Of a stretch of DNA of 64,000 nucleotides, positions 53,926 to 64,000 are shown one piece after another (positions within the stretch are counted from its first letter, which is position 1; every line of letters begins with the position of its first letter). A program made the position numbers and the translations under genes. Source of the DNA: Cylindrobasidium torrendii FP15055 ss-10 (Eukaryota > Basidiomycota > Agaricomycetes > Agaricales > Physalacriaceae); NCBI GenBank assembly GCA_000934385.1, contig KN880520.1, forward strand, positions 27,853 through 91,852. Reading direction: 5' to 3'. A model generated the notes under the pieces. It made no database searches and was not told the origin of the DNA. It saw only the letters and a list, made by a program, of their open reading frames with translations.

Positions 53926-56900
53926 ATGTTCGCCGCCGCATCATCCTTCTTCGCCCGGACGGCCATCTCGCAATCCTATGCATTCGGAGAACCCGGACCA
54001 AACAGCCGGTCGTCAACGCCAGGCCCGTCGACGTCGGCCCCACACTCACCGCGCGCGCCAGTGACAGTGTCGGTGCTCATCGGGCTCTGGAAAGTGCAGG
54101 CAGCGCATCACAAAGTCACAAACAAGCGAGTCTCTGTATGGAGCTTTGATAAGCGTGGGCCAGACATGGACAGGCTGGGACAGGCAGCGAAGGACAGAAC
54201 TTTGGAGGTATTAAAGGCAGAGGTGCGTCGCTGTGAATGCCGTTGGACATCCGAAATTGATAGCATACAACAGGCTTCTGCGCTCAGCAGGTTACGCCAT
54301 CCGTCGATTCTCGGTCAGTGAACTCATCGGGAGCGCTGCGGACACAGACTCACTGCGGACTACAGAGATGGTTGAACCGCTCGAGGAGACACGGAGCGAG
54401 CTCATCTTCGCGACAGAACCCATCATCTGCTCATTGGACTCTGCAATACCTGGCAGCCCGCGCTTTCGGCCATGGGTGGAGCTGGATGAAGTCGAAATCC
54501 AAAAGGGCATCCTCCAGATATGCAAAGGCCTATCATTCCTGCATTCGTCCGCCAAAATTATCCACTCGCATATCTGTCCGGACAGCGTAATTATCAACAG
54601 TGCTGGTGACTGGAAGATATCCGGCCTTGGACTCACACTCCCTCTCCTCCAACCCAACGGAACCCCTACGCGCTGGGAGTTCCCCACATTTGACAACCGC
54701 GTTCCAAGTTACATCCAGCGCTCGTTCGATTACATGGCACCGGAATATGCATTGGATGAGCAATTGCTTACTGCGTCGGACATGTACTCCCTCGGTGTAC
54801 TCATCTACGCCGTCCATTGCAAAGGAGATGTTCCCTACCAAACACACGGCAGCCTTGGTGGTATTCGCGAACACGCAGGAAAGCCCCTTCCTGGGATGCA
54901 CTCGCTCGATAGAGACCTCCAGGGACTTCTGAACACAATGATCACCCGACATTCGAGCGGGCGGCCTACGCCGACGACACTGCCCGCAAGCTCATTCTTC
55001 TCGTCTCTGCCGATATCGACGCTCAACTTCCTGGATCGAAGTACATTTGCAACGAAAACTAGAGAAGAGAAGGTTGGCTTCATGAAGGGTTTGGCAAGTG
55101 TCCTCGACAGGTTCTCGGAGGGACTGAGGACAAGAAAGATTCTGCCTTCGCTCTTGGAAGAGGTGCATGACATGTCCATTTTATGGAGGCCTTGCTAAAA
55201 ACCCGTAGATGAAAGATACCAACCTGCTACCATATATCCTCCCCAACGTCTTTGCCATTGCTTCAGCGCTCAGTGCTCAGCAGTTCGCCAGCATGGTTCT
55301 TCCCGGCCTCAAGCCGCTTTTTGCGATGAAAGACCCACCGCAGAACATGCTTACTTTATTGGACAACTTGGAGATGCTGCAAAGCAAGACAGAGAAGCAG
55401 GTCTTCAAGAACGAGGTGCTACCACTCGTGTACAATGCGTTGGAATCAGAACATGCTGTGGTGAGTACTGTGGAATGAAGCTGACCGTGTACTCATTCTG
55501 ATTTTGAGGTTCAAGAGCGAGCACTCAAAACGGTCCCAGGTCTATGCGACACGATTGACTATGCGGAAGTCCAAGGGGTGCTGTTCCCGAGGATTGCAGT
55601 ATGTTTCCTCAGATGTCTTGCGTTGTGGATGGCTAACATCTATTGCAGTTCCTCTTCACGAAGACGACGGTGCTTGGCGTCAAAGTGACAATCCTGGGCA
55701 CCTTTATGGCTATGGTGAAGACACTGGACCAGACGAGCTTGACGCAGAAGATGGTCCCATTGCTGTCCAAGATTCGGACGAAGGAACCTGCGGTCATGGT
55801 ACGTGTGTACTCATCAGCACGACGGAACGTGTGCTAATGTGGTTTGCTAGATGGCGACGCTTTCTGTTCAAGAAGCGATGGGTTTCAAGGTTGACCGAGA
55901 GGCTGTCGCAACGCTCGTTCTTCCACAGCTGTGGTCTATGTCCATAGGGCCTCGTACGTATGCATTCTATTCTATGCCCCTAAGGCTTACAGTTGGCATA
56001 GTCCTCAATGTTGACCAGTTCAACCGGTTCATGGATGTCATCAGGCGACTTGGCGAGCGCGTTGAAAAGGAGCACAATCAATTCCTGCGCGACTCACAAC
56101 GACTGGAGGACCGTTCAAGTGTCACGGAGAGCGGGGCGGCTCCTCCAAACTTCGCGGGCCAAGTAAGCTTTGAGAGCTTGGTCGCCAGTGGCCCTGGGAC
56201 GCCTGCAGCGGGGCCTACCGCTGGAACACTTACCCCCAGTGTTGCGGGACCACAAAATGGGACAGGACATGGGGCGAAGGCGTCGTGGGAAGACGATGTC
56301 TGGGGAAGTATTTTCAATGACACCGATGTGCGTATTCATTCTTTCGCATCCATGCTTATACCGAAGTTGATTTTGATTCGTATCGGCCTAGGCTGGACCG
56401 CCGACTCCTGCATTACCTCCTCCTGGGACATCAAAGCCCAACAAACTTTCAAAGCCTTTGCGGACGACATCCAATTCGTTCCCTGCAGCGCAGAACAGCT
56501 ATTCGCCCCAGGCAACGAGTTTCCCGCCTCCGCCGTCGAGTAATGGGAATCGACCAGGGCTTGCCATGGGGAGCCCAAGGCAGACGTCGTTCAGTACCCC
56601 TTTGCAGCCAACCAGTACCGGAGGTTCATTGAGTGGGGGTGCAGGGCTGATGCAACCAATGGGGACGGGAGGGGTGTCGAAGCCCACGCCAAACTACAAT
56701 GTGTCGTTTTCGACACCGGGGCAGTTTTCGTCTCCTCCATTGTCTCCTCAACCGCCTGCGTTCAGCTCACAACCACCTGCATTTGGCTCACAACCACCCG
56801 CTTTTGGCTCACCTATGGCAGCGCAACCACCTGCGTTTAGTTCGCCAATGGTGCCAGCAATGTCGCCGCAGCCGTCGTTGTTTGCGAGTGCGCCGCCGCT

Positions 56901-57027
56901 TGCACCTACTCCTCAGCCGATGCCTATGGGAGGGCTGTTGCAGCCGTCGAAGCCTGCGCAGAACTCGTGGAATGCGAAGTCGAAACTGAGCCAGGTGGAT
57001 TGGGATGATTTTGATCCACTGGCTTGA
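53926..57027 (+). CDS. SCY1-like pseudokinase (SCYL2 / CVAK104 type)
   Basis: Multi-exon gene for a vesicle-traffic pseudokinase that in animals acts with clathrin and AP complexes at the trans-Golgi and endosomes. Kinase-like domain: SALSRLRHPSIL, LQICKGLSFLHSSAKIIHSHICPDSVIIN, then WKISGLGL where active kinases have DFG, and DYMAPEYAL. The catalytic loop has HSHICPDS in place of HRDLKxxN and the DFG is GLG, so it should be inactive. After it come HEAT-like helices (ILPNVFAIASALSAQQFASMVLPGLKPLF, LLDNLEMLQSKTEKQ). The tail is Pro/Ser-rich with repeated SQPPAF units and ends WDDFDPLA. Start ATG 53926. Confidence 0.88.
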
Positions 57028-57482
57028 GATGAGACGAGGATGGTGGGAAAGGATGAGGTTTTATTTTCGAAGCCTGTACTAGTACATCGAGCACAGGTCT
57101 TTGGCTGCTAGTGTTATAGACTACATATTTACTTGTTGTGTATTTATGCATTGTACGAATTCACGCAGGAAAGGATACCGCAGACTCTGAGCGTGCTAGC
57201 AAGTAGCCAGCGCGAGTTCATCAACCTGACATGAGATGTACATTGCCATTGAAGCATTGCGGGGGATATCATTGCCGAGCAGTGCGGTTTGCGTTCACCT
57301 GATGCGCCTGCGCCGCGTAGGATTGATGGGATGAGTCACAAACTCTCGCGAGGTCGACGGGCATCGGCGAAAGGCATCTAGATTCCTCAGCGTCAGGCAA
57401 CAGTCAAATCTACTCTACAGGGACGATGGTGGTGATGATGGTGATGATGGTTGTACAGATAATGCGTGTATGCGTTCGACAA
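57028..57482. other. Intergenic between convergent genes, with short GATGGT simple sequence
   Basis: 57425-57452 is a run of GATGGTGATGATGGT units. Nothing else seen. Confidence 0.5.
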
Positions 57483-58127
57483 TTACTTCTTGCCCAATTT
57501 CTCCCCAATGTTGGACCCGCGAAGTTTGACGCCGAGCGCGCGCTCGAGCTTGCCAAGGATCTGTGGGTTTGGAGTAGCCTTGCCGCTCTCGTAGTCCTGC
57601 AGCACCGTTGGCTTCTCGTTAATCTTCATTGCCACGTCTTTCTGTGTAAGCTTGGCCTCCAGGCGTGCATCCATCATCGCCTGCGGGCTGTGTCAGCGAG
57701 CGCCGTTCAGCGCAGGGAGGGGGAACGCGAAACGCACGCGGCCAACAGACGGTGCAACTTTGGCTGGGGGCGCAACCTCGTTCTCACGGTCGAGCTTCGC
57801 TATCCGTTGGTGGTCGGTGCCTGCAGAACGTCAGCTTGATCCCCTTGACCGTCTTCCACAAATCACGAACCCTGGTGAGCTTTGTTGCTGCCAGAGGTGA
57901 TCTTCTTGTCTGTGCCAACAACAGCACCGACTCTGCGCGCCTGGTATCCAGTCAGCTCGGCCAGTGCAATTCAAAGTGAGGCGAGCGTACAGCTGCAATC
58001 GTCGTCAGCAAACACATCAGCAATGCGGGCATGCGCACGTACCGTTCAAATCCGCGTTGTTCTTCGTGACCTTGGCCACCTGGCGCTTCTGGCCGATAAC
58101 AAGGGTAGTAGTGTCAAAGTCGCTCAT
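57483..58127 (-). CDS. MBF1: Multiprotein bridging factor 1 (MBF1)
   Basis: Transcriptional coactivator that bridges activators and TBP; conserved through eukaryotes, also linked to ribosome quality control. Four exons: [28 protein letters not shown], then [19 protein letters not shown], then [22 protein letters not shown], then the Cro/C1-type HTH domain ([46 protein letters not shown]). The end is the typical [14 protein letters not shown] at 57483. Length and motif order match the family throughout. Confidence 0.95.
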
Positions 58128-59007
58128 ATTTCTCGAGAGTAGAGTGAGGTGGTTGAGTGCAAAAGTGTTGTTGGTGGTGGTTGATGATAAAGGTGAGTTG
58201 GTGGCTGTCCAGTCGCAGAAATGAATCGGGCCTCGTCAGCACCGGGTCACGCTGACTCGCATCGGGGGCGAAAATGATGTCATCCTTCCTTTCTTGGTAG
58301 CAATGTCTTCCCTCTATTTAAGTCGATATTCTTTCTGCGATTTGGATATCGATTTCGCTACAGTCTCCGATGTAAGCTTCCGAGCTCTAGTTGCTTGTGA
58401 CGATGTCGACCGTCATAATACGGATTCCGAAATGGCAATGCAGCGCCGGTCTTGAGCTTTCACAGAATGATGCGTTCATATCCTGCTTGCTATCCCCCTC
58501 AGAAATTCACAGCCAGATACGCTAGAATTTAAACATATTTTGACCCTTCACCTTGAGTTCATCCGAAAATACAGGTACCCTGCCCGTTCCTGTACTGAAG
58601 CATGTAGGAGCGTCCAGGGAGCATCCTTCAAGTCGGATTGTCTGTTGCGGGGAAGCATCTCTGGTCTCGAAACTCTACTGGGAGGGCTACCCTAACGATC
58701 CTAGCTCTCTACAGCGGCAATGCAGTGTGCACAGTTCTGGATAGGCTTACTCTGGACACAGCAGAATAAGGACCTACAGATGACTTGTGAGTGTGTGTAC
58801 CGTAGATTATGATCCACATGCAGTACGTATGAATGATTACGTTGAATGCTTCATTCGTGTGGTATGGTATGAACAGCCTAGGGTTGGACTGGGGTTGGAG
58901 CAACGCATGGATCCTTTGTCTTGTCTAATCCGGCTACCGCTGAGATTGAAATGTGGTATCAGGGTAATCAAATCAAACTCCGCCACTACTCTTTTGACCT
59001 TACCATC
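58128..59007. other. Upstream regions of MBF1 and a divergent F-box gene
   Basis: 880 bp without a supported gene. A TTTAAG/TATTTAA-like AT-rich element lies near 58314, about 190 bp upstream of the MBF1 start. Confidence 0.45.
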
Positions 59008-60447
59008 ATGGACAACCTGCCTCCCGAAATCCTGAAGTGCATCTTCGAGCTGGCATGTACGATTGTGGGCCCTCTGGGTTTATCCTATCGTCTAATATGG
59101 TTCACCTATCCCCCGTCAATTCCTGTCCAGCACCAGCTCCTGATGGTCTCCCGTCTCTGGCGTGACGTTGCTATATCCACACAAAGCCTTTGGACCACAA
59201 TATCTTTATATTACATGGACAGGGAAGTATGGAGACAGGAAGAAATGCTGCGTTTCCTACGCCCTGTCCTTGGGTATTCGGGAACCGCATTGCTCGACAT
59301 TCATGTCTCGTCCTGCTGGAACATTGTAGCGGAGTACCTTATCCCCGAGTCGTATCGATGGCGCATGTTGGGCATAAACGAGTCGGATGGAGCTTATGCC
59401 GATTTATCATGTTTCGCCAATCTGCAAGGGAAACTCCCACTCTTGGAAGTGTTCGAATTTGCAGAAAACACCCTAGATCCCAGTCAACGACCTCAAGCTA
59501 TCGAGTGGCTGTCGGACGCCTTTTCTCGCTCGTCTTCCATCCGGGAGGTTTCTTGCTGTTCCGAGATATTGGAAGTGCGCTTTCCGTGGCATCAACTCAC
59601 CAGGCTCGAGGTCAAGTTTACTCCCTCGCCGATCCAGGCTATGGACGACGCAGCTCGCTTCAAACGCTTGCTAGAGTCTTGTAAATCTCTTCAATCGCTC
59701 ACAGTGGATGGCAGGCCTGCTCTCGCATTGCATTACCGAAATACAGCTGTGCAAGAGTTCATATGCCCCAACGTATCATGGCTGTGGTTCCTCATTCTCC
59801 CCGCCGTGCGCAAATTGAAGTTGCGAGGATTCGCCAACACGAGCTATACCGACTACTTCCCGCTCTGCATCGACTTCATCCAGCGCTCTCAATGCTTGTT
59901 AGTCTCCCTCCAGCTCCCGCTCCCGCTCCTAGCGTGGGCGTCAACGACTGTCAGCAGCTTTCACAGTATCCTCAAGCTGGTCCCACATCTTCAGTTGCTC
60001 TTGCTTGAAGCTCATGACGAATATGGCGAGTCCCCGCCTCCATGCTACCCCGTGGACATTCCACCTCTCTGCCAACCACTTCACGATCCAAACGTGCTGC
60101 CTGCATTGGTCAGCTTTACTATCAAGCTGGAGTGTGGAAAGCAGAGGAGTACCGAGGATTGCATAGAGGCCTTTCGAGTGTGGGTGGCTGTTGTGGGCGA
60201 TGTCGTCGGCGCACGGCGTGCGTCGATGGAGACCTTCTTTGTAACTGCTAGAGTGCAACGGGATGGGACGAAGGAGCCTGTGACACAGGAGAATTTGGAG
60301 AGTATGGTTGAGACTAGCGTGCTCCAGGCCCGCGCGCGCGAAATGAGAGTCAAGGGCCAGATCTGGGTCAAAACTGTGTGTGTTCCAAAGGGATTGGCAG
60401 CCTCGCGCGTGAGCGATTACGATATATTATTTCGAGTCCTGTCGTAA
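59008..60447 (+). CDS. F-box protein, second dispersed copy (about 479 residues, intronless)
   Basis: Start chosen at ATG 59008, which places the F-box at the N-terminus (MDNLPPEILKCIFELAC); the frame is open further upstream but reads without motif. The second helix pair is HQLLMVSRLWRDVAISTQSLWTT. Then the family's ALLDIHV and PESYRWRM blocks appear in the same order as in the tandem array (ALLDIDL, PESHRWRR). LRR-like strands follow (LPLLEVFEF, SIREVSCCSEILEVRFPWHQLTRLEV, LPAVRKLKLRG). It ends at TAA 60447. SCF adaptor role expected. No TGATCGATCA site upstream. Confidence 0.8.
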   Translation: MDNLPPEILKCIFELACTIVGPLGLSYRLIWFTYPPSIPVQHQLLMVSRLWRDVAISTQSLWTTISLYYMDREVWRQEEMLRFLRPVLGYSGTALLDIHVSSCWNIVAEYLIPESYRWRMLGINESDGAYADLSCFANLQGKLPLLEVFEFAENTLDPSQRPQAIEWLSDAFSRSSSIREVSCCSEILEVRFPWHQLTRLEVKFTPSPIQAMDDAARFKRLLESCKSLQSLTVDGRPALALHYRNTAVQEFICPNVSWLWFLILPAVRKLKLRGFANTSYTDYFPLCIDFIQRSQCLLVSLQLPLPLLAWASTTVSSFHSILKLVPHLQLLLLEAHDEYGESPPPCYPVDIPPLCQPLHDPNVLPALVSFTIKLECGKQRSTEDCIEAFRVWVAVVGDVVGARRASMETFFVTARVQRDGTKEPVTQENLESMVETSVLQARAREMRVKGQIWVKTVCVPKGLAASRVSDYDILFRVLS

Positions 60448-60623
60448 AGCATAAACAATTGTCATGTACTATGGTCTCATTCAAAGCTCAGCAACCCTCA
60501 TAATAATGCATAATGTTTGACTTCAATTTGGGAAACGCGTGTCACGTTCGACCATGCCCTGTTTGGGTACGCCGTCCATACGAGCACTTTGTAGGTAGTC
60601 ATCTAGGTCGCATGATGCTATAC

Positions 60624-60629
60624 TATAAG
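60624..60629 (+). promoter_or_regulatory. TATA-like box of the secreted GH16 gene
   Basis: TATAAG in CTATACTATAAGACGG, about 62 bp upstream of the ATG at 60691. Confidence 0.45.
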
Positions 60630-60690
60630 ACGGCACACTTTGGCTGCTCTGACTCAAACACAAGCCCAACTTTCCGCCGTCATCCCAAAG

Positions 60691-61664
60691 ATGGCCCGTA
60701 CTTTCTTGCCATTGATCGCTACGCTCTTCTTTGCTGCAGCATACGCCCAGAGACCCAGTCAGGATTCATCTTGCAAGGGCTACAAGATAGAGGGCCTCGA
60801 GGGCGCCTTTTCTGACGTTGTCACTCTCGACTTCACGAACGTGACTGCCGGAGGTGATGCTAGAGCCTTTCTTCAGTATGTTGTTTTCCGCGTTTGCTTG
60901 TGTTCGCATGCTAAGCCCGTTTTACAGACAGTACGGATTTAGCATCGACGAGTACACAGTGGGGAGCAGCCCATACGCACACGACTTTGTAGCAGACAAT
61001 GTTCAGCTCGGGGATGGTGTCCTCGAGATGAAGGTCTCTGGATACACCTCGGGAAATATCCTGTCCGCACAAATAACATCGGACGAGGCAAGTCTATACG
61101 GCTCAGTTCGTGTCACGATGAAGTCGAGCAAGACGGCGGGTGTGTGCGAGGGTATCTTTTTCTACTGTACGCCAATATTATTTGACGTGCCATTATTCGA
61201 CTGACACGACTGTTTAGTGAATGACAATCAAGAAACGGATATCGAGCTTTTGACAACGACATCTTTGGAAGCAAGTGATAGTCTCCCTGCTGGGTACTGG
61301 ACAACAAACCAGGCACTCGTCCCAGGCCAAGCTGCATCCTCCGTCAATATTGCGTTTCCATTTGACCCTACGGAGGACTTTCACGAATATCGTATCGATG
61401 TAAGCTCTCTGCCTATTATTTTCTCTTCGCGTCTGATATATCCAATAGTGGGTCGAGGGCTCAACGACTTTCTACGTCGATGGCGAGCAGGTGAACCAAT
61501 TGACGGATAACGTCCCCACCGAGGCGGCGCCGTTCATGTTCAACGCATGGAGTAGTGGAAACAAGGGCTGGTCTGCAGGTCCCCCCACCAGCGATTCAGT
61601 CACGCAAGTTCGAAAGATTGAGCTGTACCAAGGATATAGTGCGAAGGGGAAATTATGTGCTTGA
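60691..61664 (+). CDS. Secreted glycoside hydrolase family 16 protein
   Basis: Four exons. Signal peptide MARTFLPLIATLFFAAAYAQ. Fold landmarks: YGFSIDEYTVG, DNVQLGDGVLEMKVSGYTSGNILSAQI (outer strand), YGSVRVTMKSSKTAGVCEGIFFY, then the active-site strand NDNQETDIELLT. The catalytic glutamates are those of ETDIE; the usual residue after the first Glu is Ile or Leu, here it is Thr. HEYRIDWVEGSTTFYVDGEQV and the Trp-rich loop FNAWSSGNKGWSAGPP follow, as in fungal GH16 proteins that act on wall glucans or transfer chitin/glucan chains. Splice joins complete Gln, Leu and Trp codons. Ends at TGA 61664. Confidence 0.9.
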
Positions 61665-61888
61665 AATACTTACTGGTCAATGGAAAATACGAAAGCCAGC
61701 CCTTAGATCATAAACAAGATTTGGTATTCTTCATAAGTTGGGGGATGTCGACGAGTCCATGAGTTGTCAAAGTCAATCCTTCGTGTATATGGGTATATAT
61801 GACAGTGTTATGTGAAAGTAGAGATAAGATACATGCAGAATCAGGACGTGAAAGAGTAATGTCAAGACGGTGTCATTCCATCCTCTCT

Positions 61889-63236
61889 TCAACTTTCAAG
61901 TGACTCTTCCGAAGGCTCCGGGATGCTGTGGATTGCGATGGACCCCCCAAGACGCTCCAAGTCACTCCCCATGCTGAAAGAGATGGTGTGCGACATGGGA
62001 ACGCTACTGGGCTTGGAGTCAGACGTCTTGTGGACTTCGGTAAGGTTTGGTGTGTGTACGGTGCCATGAATTCTCTCTCCAGGCATGACGTTCAAGCCAA
62101 CACGAACGCTGTAGACTTGTAAGTTGGCGGTTCAATGGCGAAGGAGTGACATACATGATGAGCAAGGGCGTGATGGTCTGAGAATCGATGAGCCGAAATC
62201 AAATCGATTTAGAATGGGACATACGGCGAGCTGAGTGACGGAGTCGACGACAGCAAATGTCGCGACGTTGTTTGAGAGGTAGAGACCAACGAGAACGACC
62301 GTGGCGACACAGAAGAGAGTACCGGATTCGATCATGGTGAGGATAACGCCGGTATATTTATTTCCACCTCCATAGTTGGCGAAAGATTTCATCTTGCGTT
62401 CGGCGTGCCAGAATCTGAAGGCAATGAGGGCTGTGCAAGTGATATTGATGAATAGATCCAGCGTCCAGTTGGCCAACGCCCAATCCAGCAAGTCTTTGTC
62501 GAACAGGCCTGTTCCAGGAAGCGACCCAAGAGCCTCGGCGACGAATCCTGCAGAAGTATGCATCACTTCCACGACGAGCTAACGGGAGAAGTGTGGGTGA
62601 ATAAGCCACTTGAGGAAGGGTAACGCCACTCACGAAGGGTGCCGCAATCCACCATTTCTTACCCCATACCGCCCATAGTTTCCAAATCTAACAAGGAGAT
62701 GTCAGCTTCCTGTCAGACAATGAACAAGTGGCGGCGAGAAGGTGTACCAAAATGAGGTCTTGTGTGCAGACGTTGAGACTGTATATAATGAGTTTGGTAT
62801 TTGGGATGGACAGGTGTAGGTTGGCGAAGTATATCGACGCAGTTCCCGGCTGGCCGAGGATGAAAGCTTCTTGAAGTTGACGCATCCCGAGTGCGACGTG
62901 TGCCGTCGAGAAAGCGAAGAGCAGGATGCTCAAAGTGATCAAGAATCTGGCAACCGTCAGCGGTCTGAATAAGGGTCGGACGAGAATGCCATACATTGGG
63001 ACGAAGCCCCTGCGCTTTGCGATGAGAACGTACATTGCAGCGAGGAAGATGACGAAGCTAGGCAAAGTCAACCCTTCAGTAGCCAAGAAAAGAGTGGGAA
63101 ACGCACTTCATGCCTTGTTCAATCGCATATCAGTGAGTCTGAAATAACAGAACTGGATCCACGCACCGTATAGCACCGACTCGACCCAAATACCGACAAG
63201 GAACATGTTGTCGAACCTCACGTGCGTCGTCGCCAT
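61889..63236 (-). CDS. Multi-pass membrane protein of an agaricomycete-specific family
   Basis: About seven exons. The start MATTHVRFDNMFLVGIWVESVLYG is joined by two introns (one surrounding the tiny exon for Met and part of Asn) to NFVIFLAAMYVLIAKRRG. Further hydrophobic segments: FLITLSILLFAFSTAHVALGM, LTKLIIYSLNVCTQDLIL, WALANWTLDLFINITCTALIAF, FCVATVVLVGLYL, ITPLLIIVRVGL, about seven in total. A cytoplasmic tail ends IHSIPEPSEESLES. Short loops and the seven-segment layout recall the large family of unnamed receptor-like membrane proteins in mushrooms. No ligand or function is known. A longer open frame reaches 63476, so an extended N-terminus cannot be excluded. Confidence 0.75.
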
Positions 63237-64000
63237 TATGATTGCGACAAAGTGAGCCGAGTGAACGAAGAAGGGAGAGGCTAATGTCGAAGAGAATGTG
63301 GACCTCATCTTTATACTCTGAGGACCTGTCATCGGTGCAGAACCATACTCCTCCGCCAGACAGCCATGCAACAGCCGTGGATGGTATCCGAACGGTGGAG
63401 CTGCGGCAAGTTCGATAAACTTGACAGGACCAGGCTCAATCAGGTAGCTGGGAGAAGCGCTGACATGCTCGGCCATTGCTGGAGCGGCAATCGTCGTATG
63501 CTCATGCTACCGACGAGCATCGACGAACCCAAGCGAGAAATGTATAAGGATAACGTAGATCTTAACAATTTCTTAGCACTTTTGGGGTCATCCATACCTG
63601 ACTGAACTCACCCTCATCGACGCTAAGCAGCCGCTTTAATCCCAGTGAATGACATAGAGCGCCAAGCATCCATTCGATGTATGACACTCGCCAAACAGAA
63701 CTGGCAAGCCCGGTGTAATGACGTCACCGTTCCAAATCCGGTGGGCGGACGCAAAGGCTGGCGGGCAACAGCAGCGCCATGGGCGGACAGCATCGGACAT
63801 AGAAACCGAGTTACAGGATTGTTCTTTAGATTAATGCACATTATTCTGACCAGTTTTCATTGCAAAAAAAGAGCAGCTGAAGGAGCCTTGTAGATTTCTG
63901 AAGAAGAAATACAGAAATATGTACTCCTTATTCCTGAGAGTAGGGTAATTCTGCAGAATATAACCAATAATTATTTCACAAGAGATTCTGGCATCCTATA
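63237..64000. other. Right end, nothing recognised beyond the upstream region
   Basis: AT-rich towards the end; no motif-bearing frame. The neighbouring gene, if any, lies past 64000. Confidence 0.45.

Noticed and set aside
57425..57452. GATGGT repeat as a CRISPR-like or minisatellite array
   Set aside because: Only a short trinucleotide-type simple repeat.

Overview
This is nuclear DNA of a filamentous basidiomycete, probably an agaricomycete. Genes are densely packed and alternate strands. Most are cut by many short introns (about 45-60 nt, GT/GC-rich start such as GTGCGT or GTACGT, branch sites like CTGAC or CTAAC, then AG). The families point the same way: lineage-specific F-box proteins, small cysteine-rich secreted proteins, an SKN1/KRE6 relative, GH16, and a carboxylesterase. 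Single-letter ORFs therefore rarely equal genes; coordinates here are gene spans (start codon to stop codon) rebuilt by following splice sites and protein continuity by eye. No bacterial operon, CRISPR array, rRNA or convincing tRNA was seen.

Layout. 1-3.7 kb: 5' part of a Dicer-like RNase III helicase gene (runs off the left edge) and an F-box-like protein, both minus. 3.7-5.9 kb: no supported gene. 5.9-9.4 kb: a small four-exon membrane protein divergent from an acidic DUF2420-like protein. 10.2-12.7 kb: two divergently transcribed secreted cysteine-rich paralogues, one carrying an extra C-terminal domain. 13-17.3 kb: RNA polymerase III subunit RPC82, convergent with a secreted carboxylesterase. 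18.1-20.7 kb: a multi-pass membrane protein. 21.4-23.4 kb: a class-3-type aldehyde dehydrogenase.

23.7-30.9 kb is the accessory core: four tandem F-box genes (the first frame-broken), each preceded by the palindrome TGATCGATCA, with a 308-bp hairpin MITE inserted between copies 2 and 3. 31.3-33.2 kb: PEP carboxykinase. 34.8-36.1 kb: an extended-SDR protein. 36.7-37.9 kb: a secreted M43 metalloprotease. 38.6-45.5 kb: an FG nucleoporin divergent from YME2/RNA12. 46.7-50.3 kb: an SKN1/KRE6-like type II membrane protein lacking the catalytic core, then gamma-tubulin. 50.8-51.4 kb: a small unknown protein. 52.5-57 kb: another F-box gene divergent from a SCYL2-type pseudokinase. 57.5-58.1 kb: MBF1. 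59-60.4 kb: a further F-box gene. 60.7-61.7 kb: secreted GH16. 61.9-63.2 kb: a multi-pass membrane protein.

Housekeeping genes (Pol III, nuclear pore, gamma-tubulin, MBF1, gluconeogenesis, vesicle traffic) are interleaved with fast-evolving families (F-box, secreted Cys-rich, wall-active and hydrolytic enzymes). I see no biosynthetic cluster. The most unusual signals are: the palindrome recurring 35-52 bp upstream of start codons, including a non-F-box gene; the birth, decay and mosaic pattern in the F-box array with a datable MITE; the secreted pair that differs by gain or loss of a C-terminal domain; and the apparently non-catalytic SKN1-like protein.
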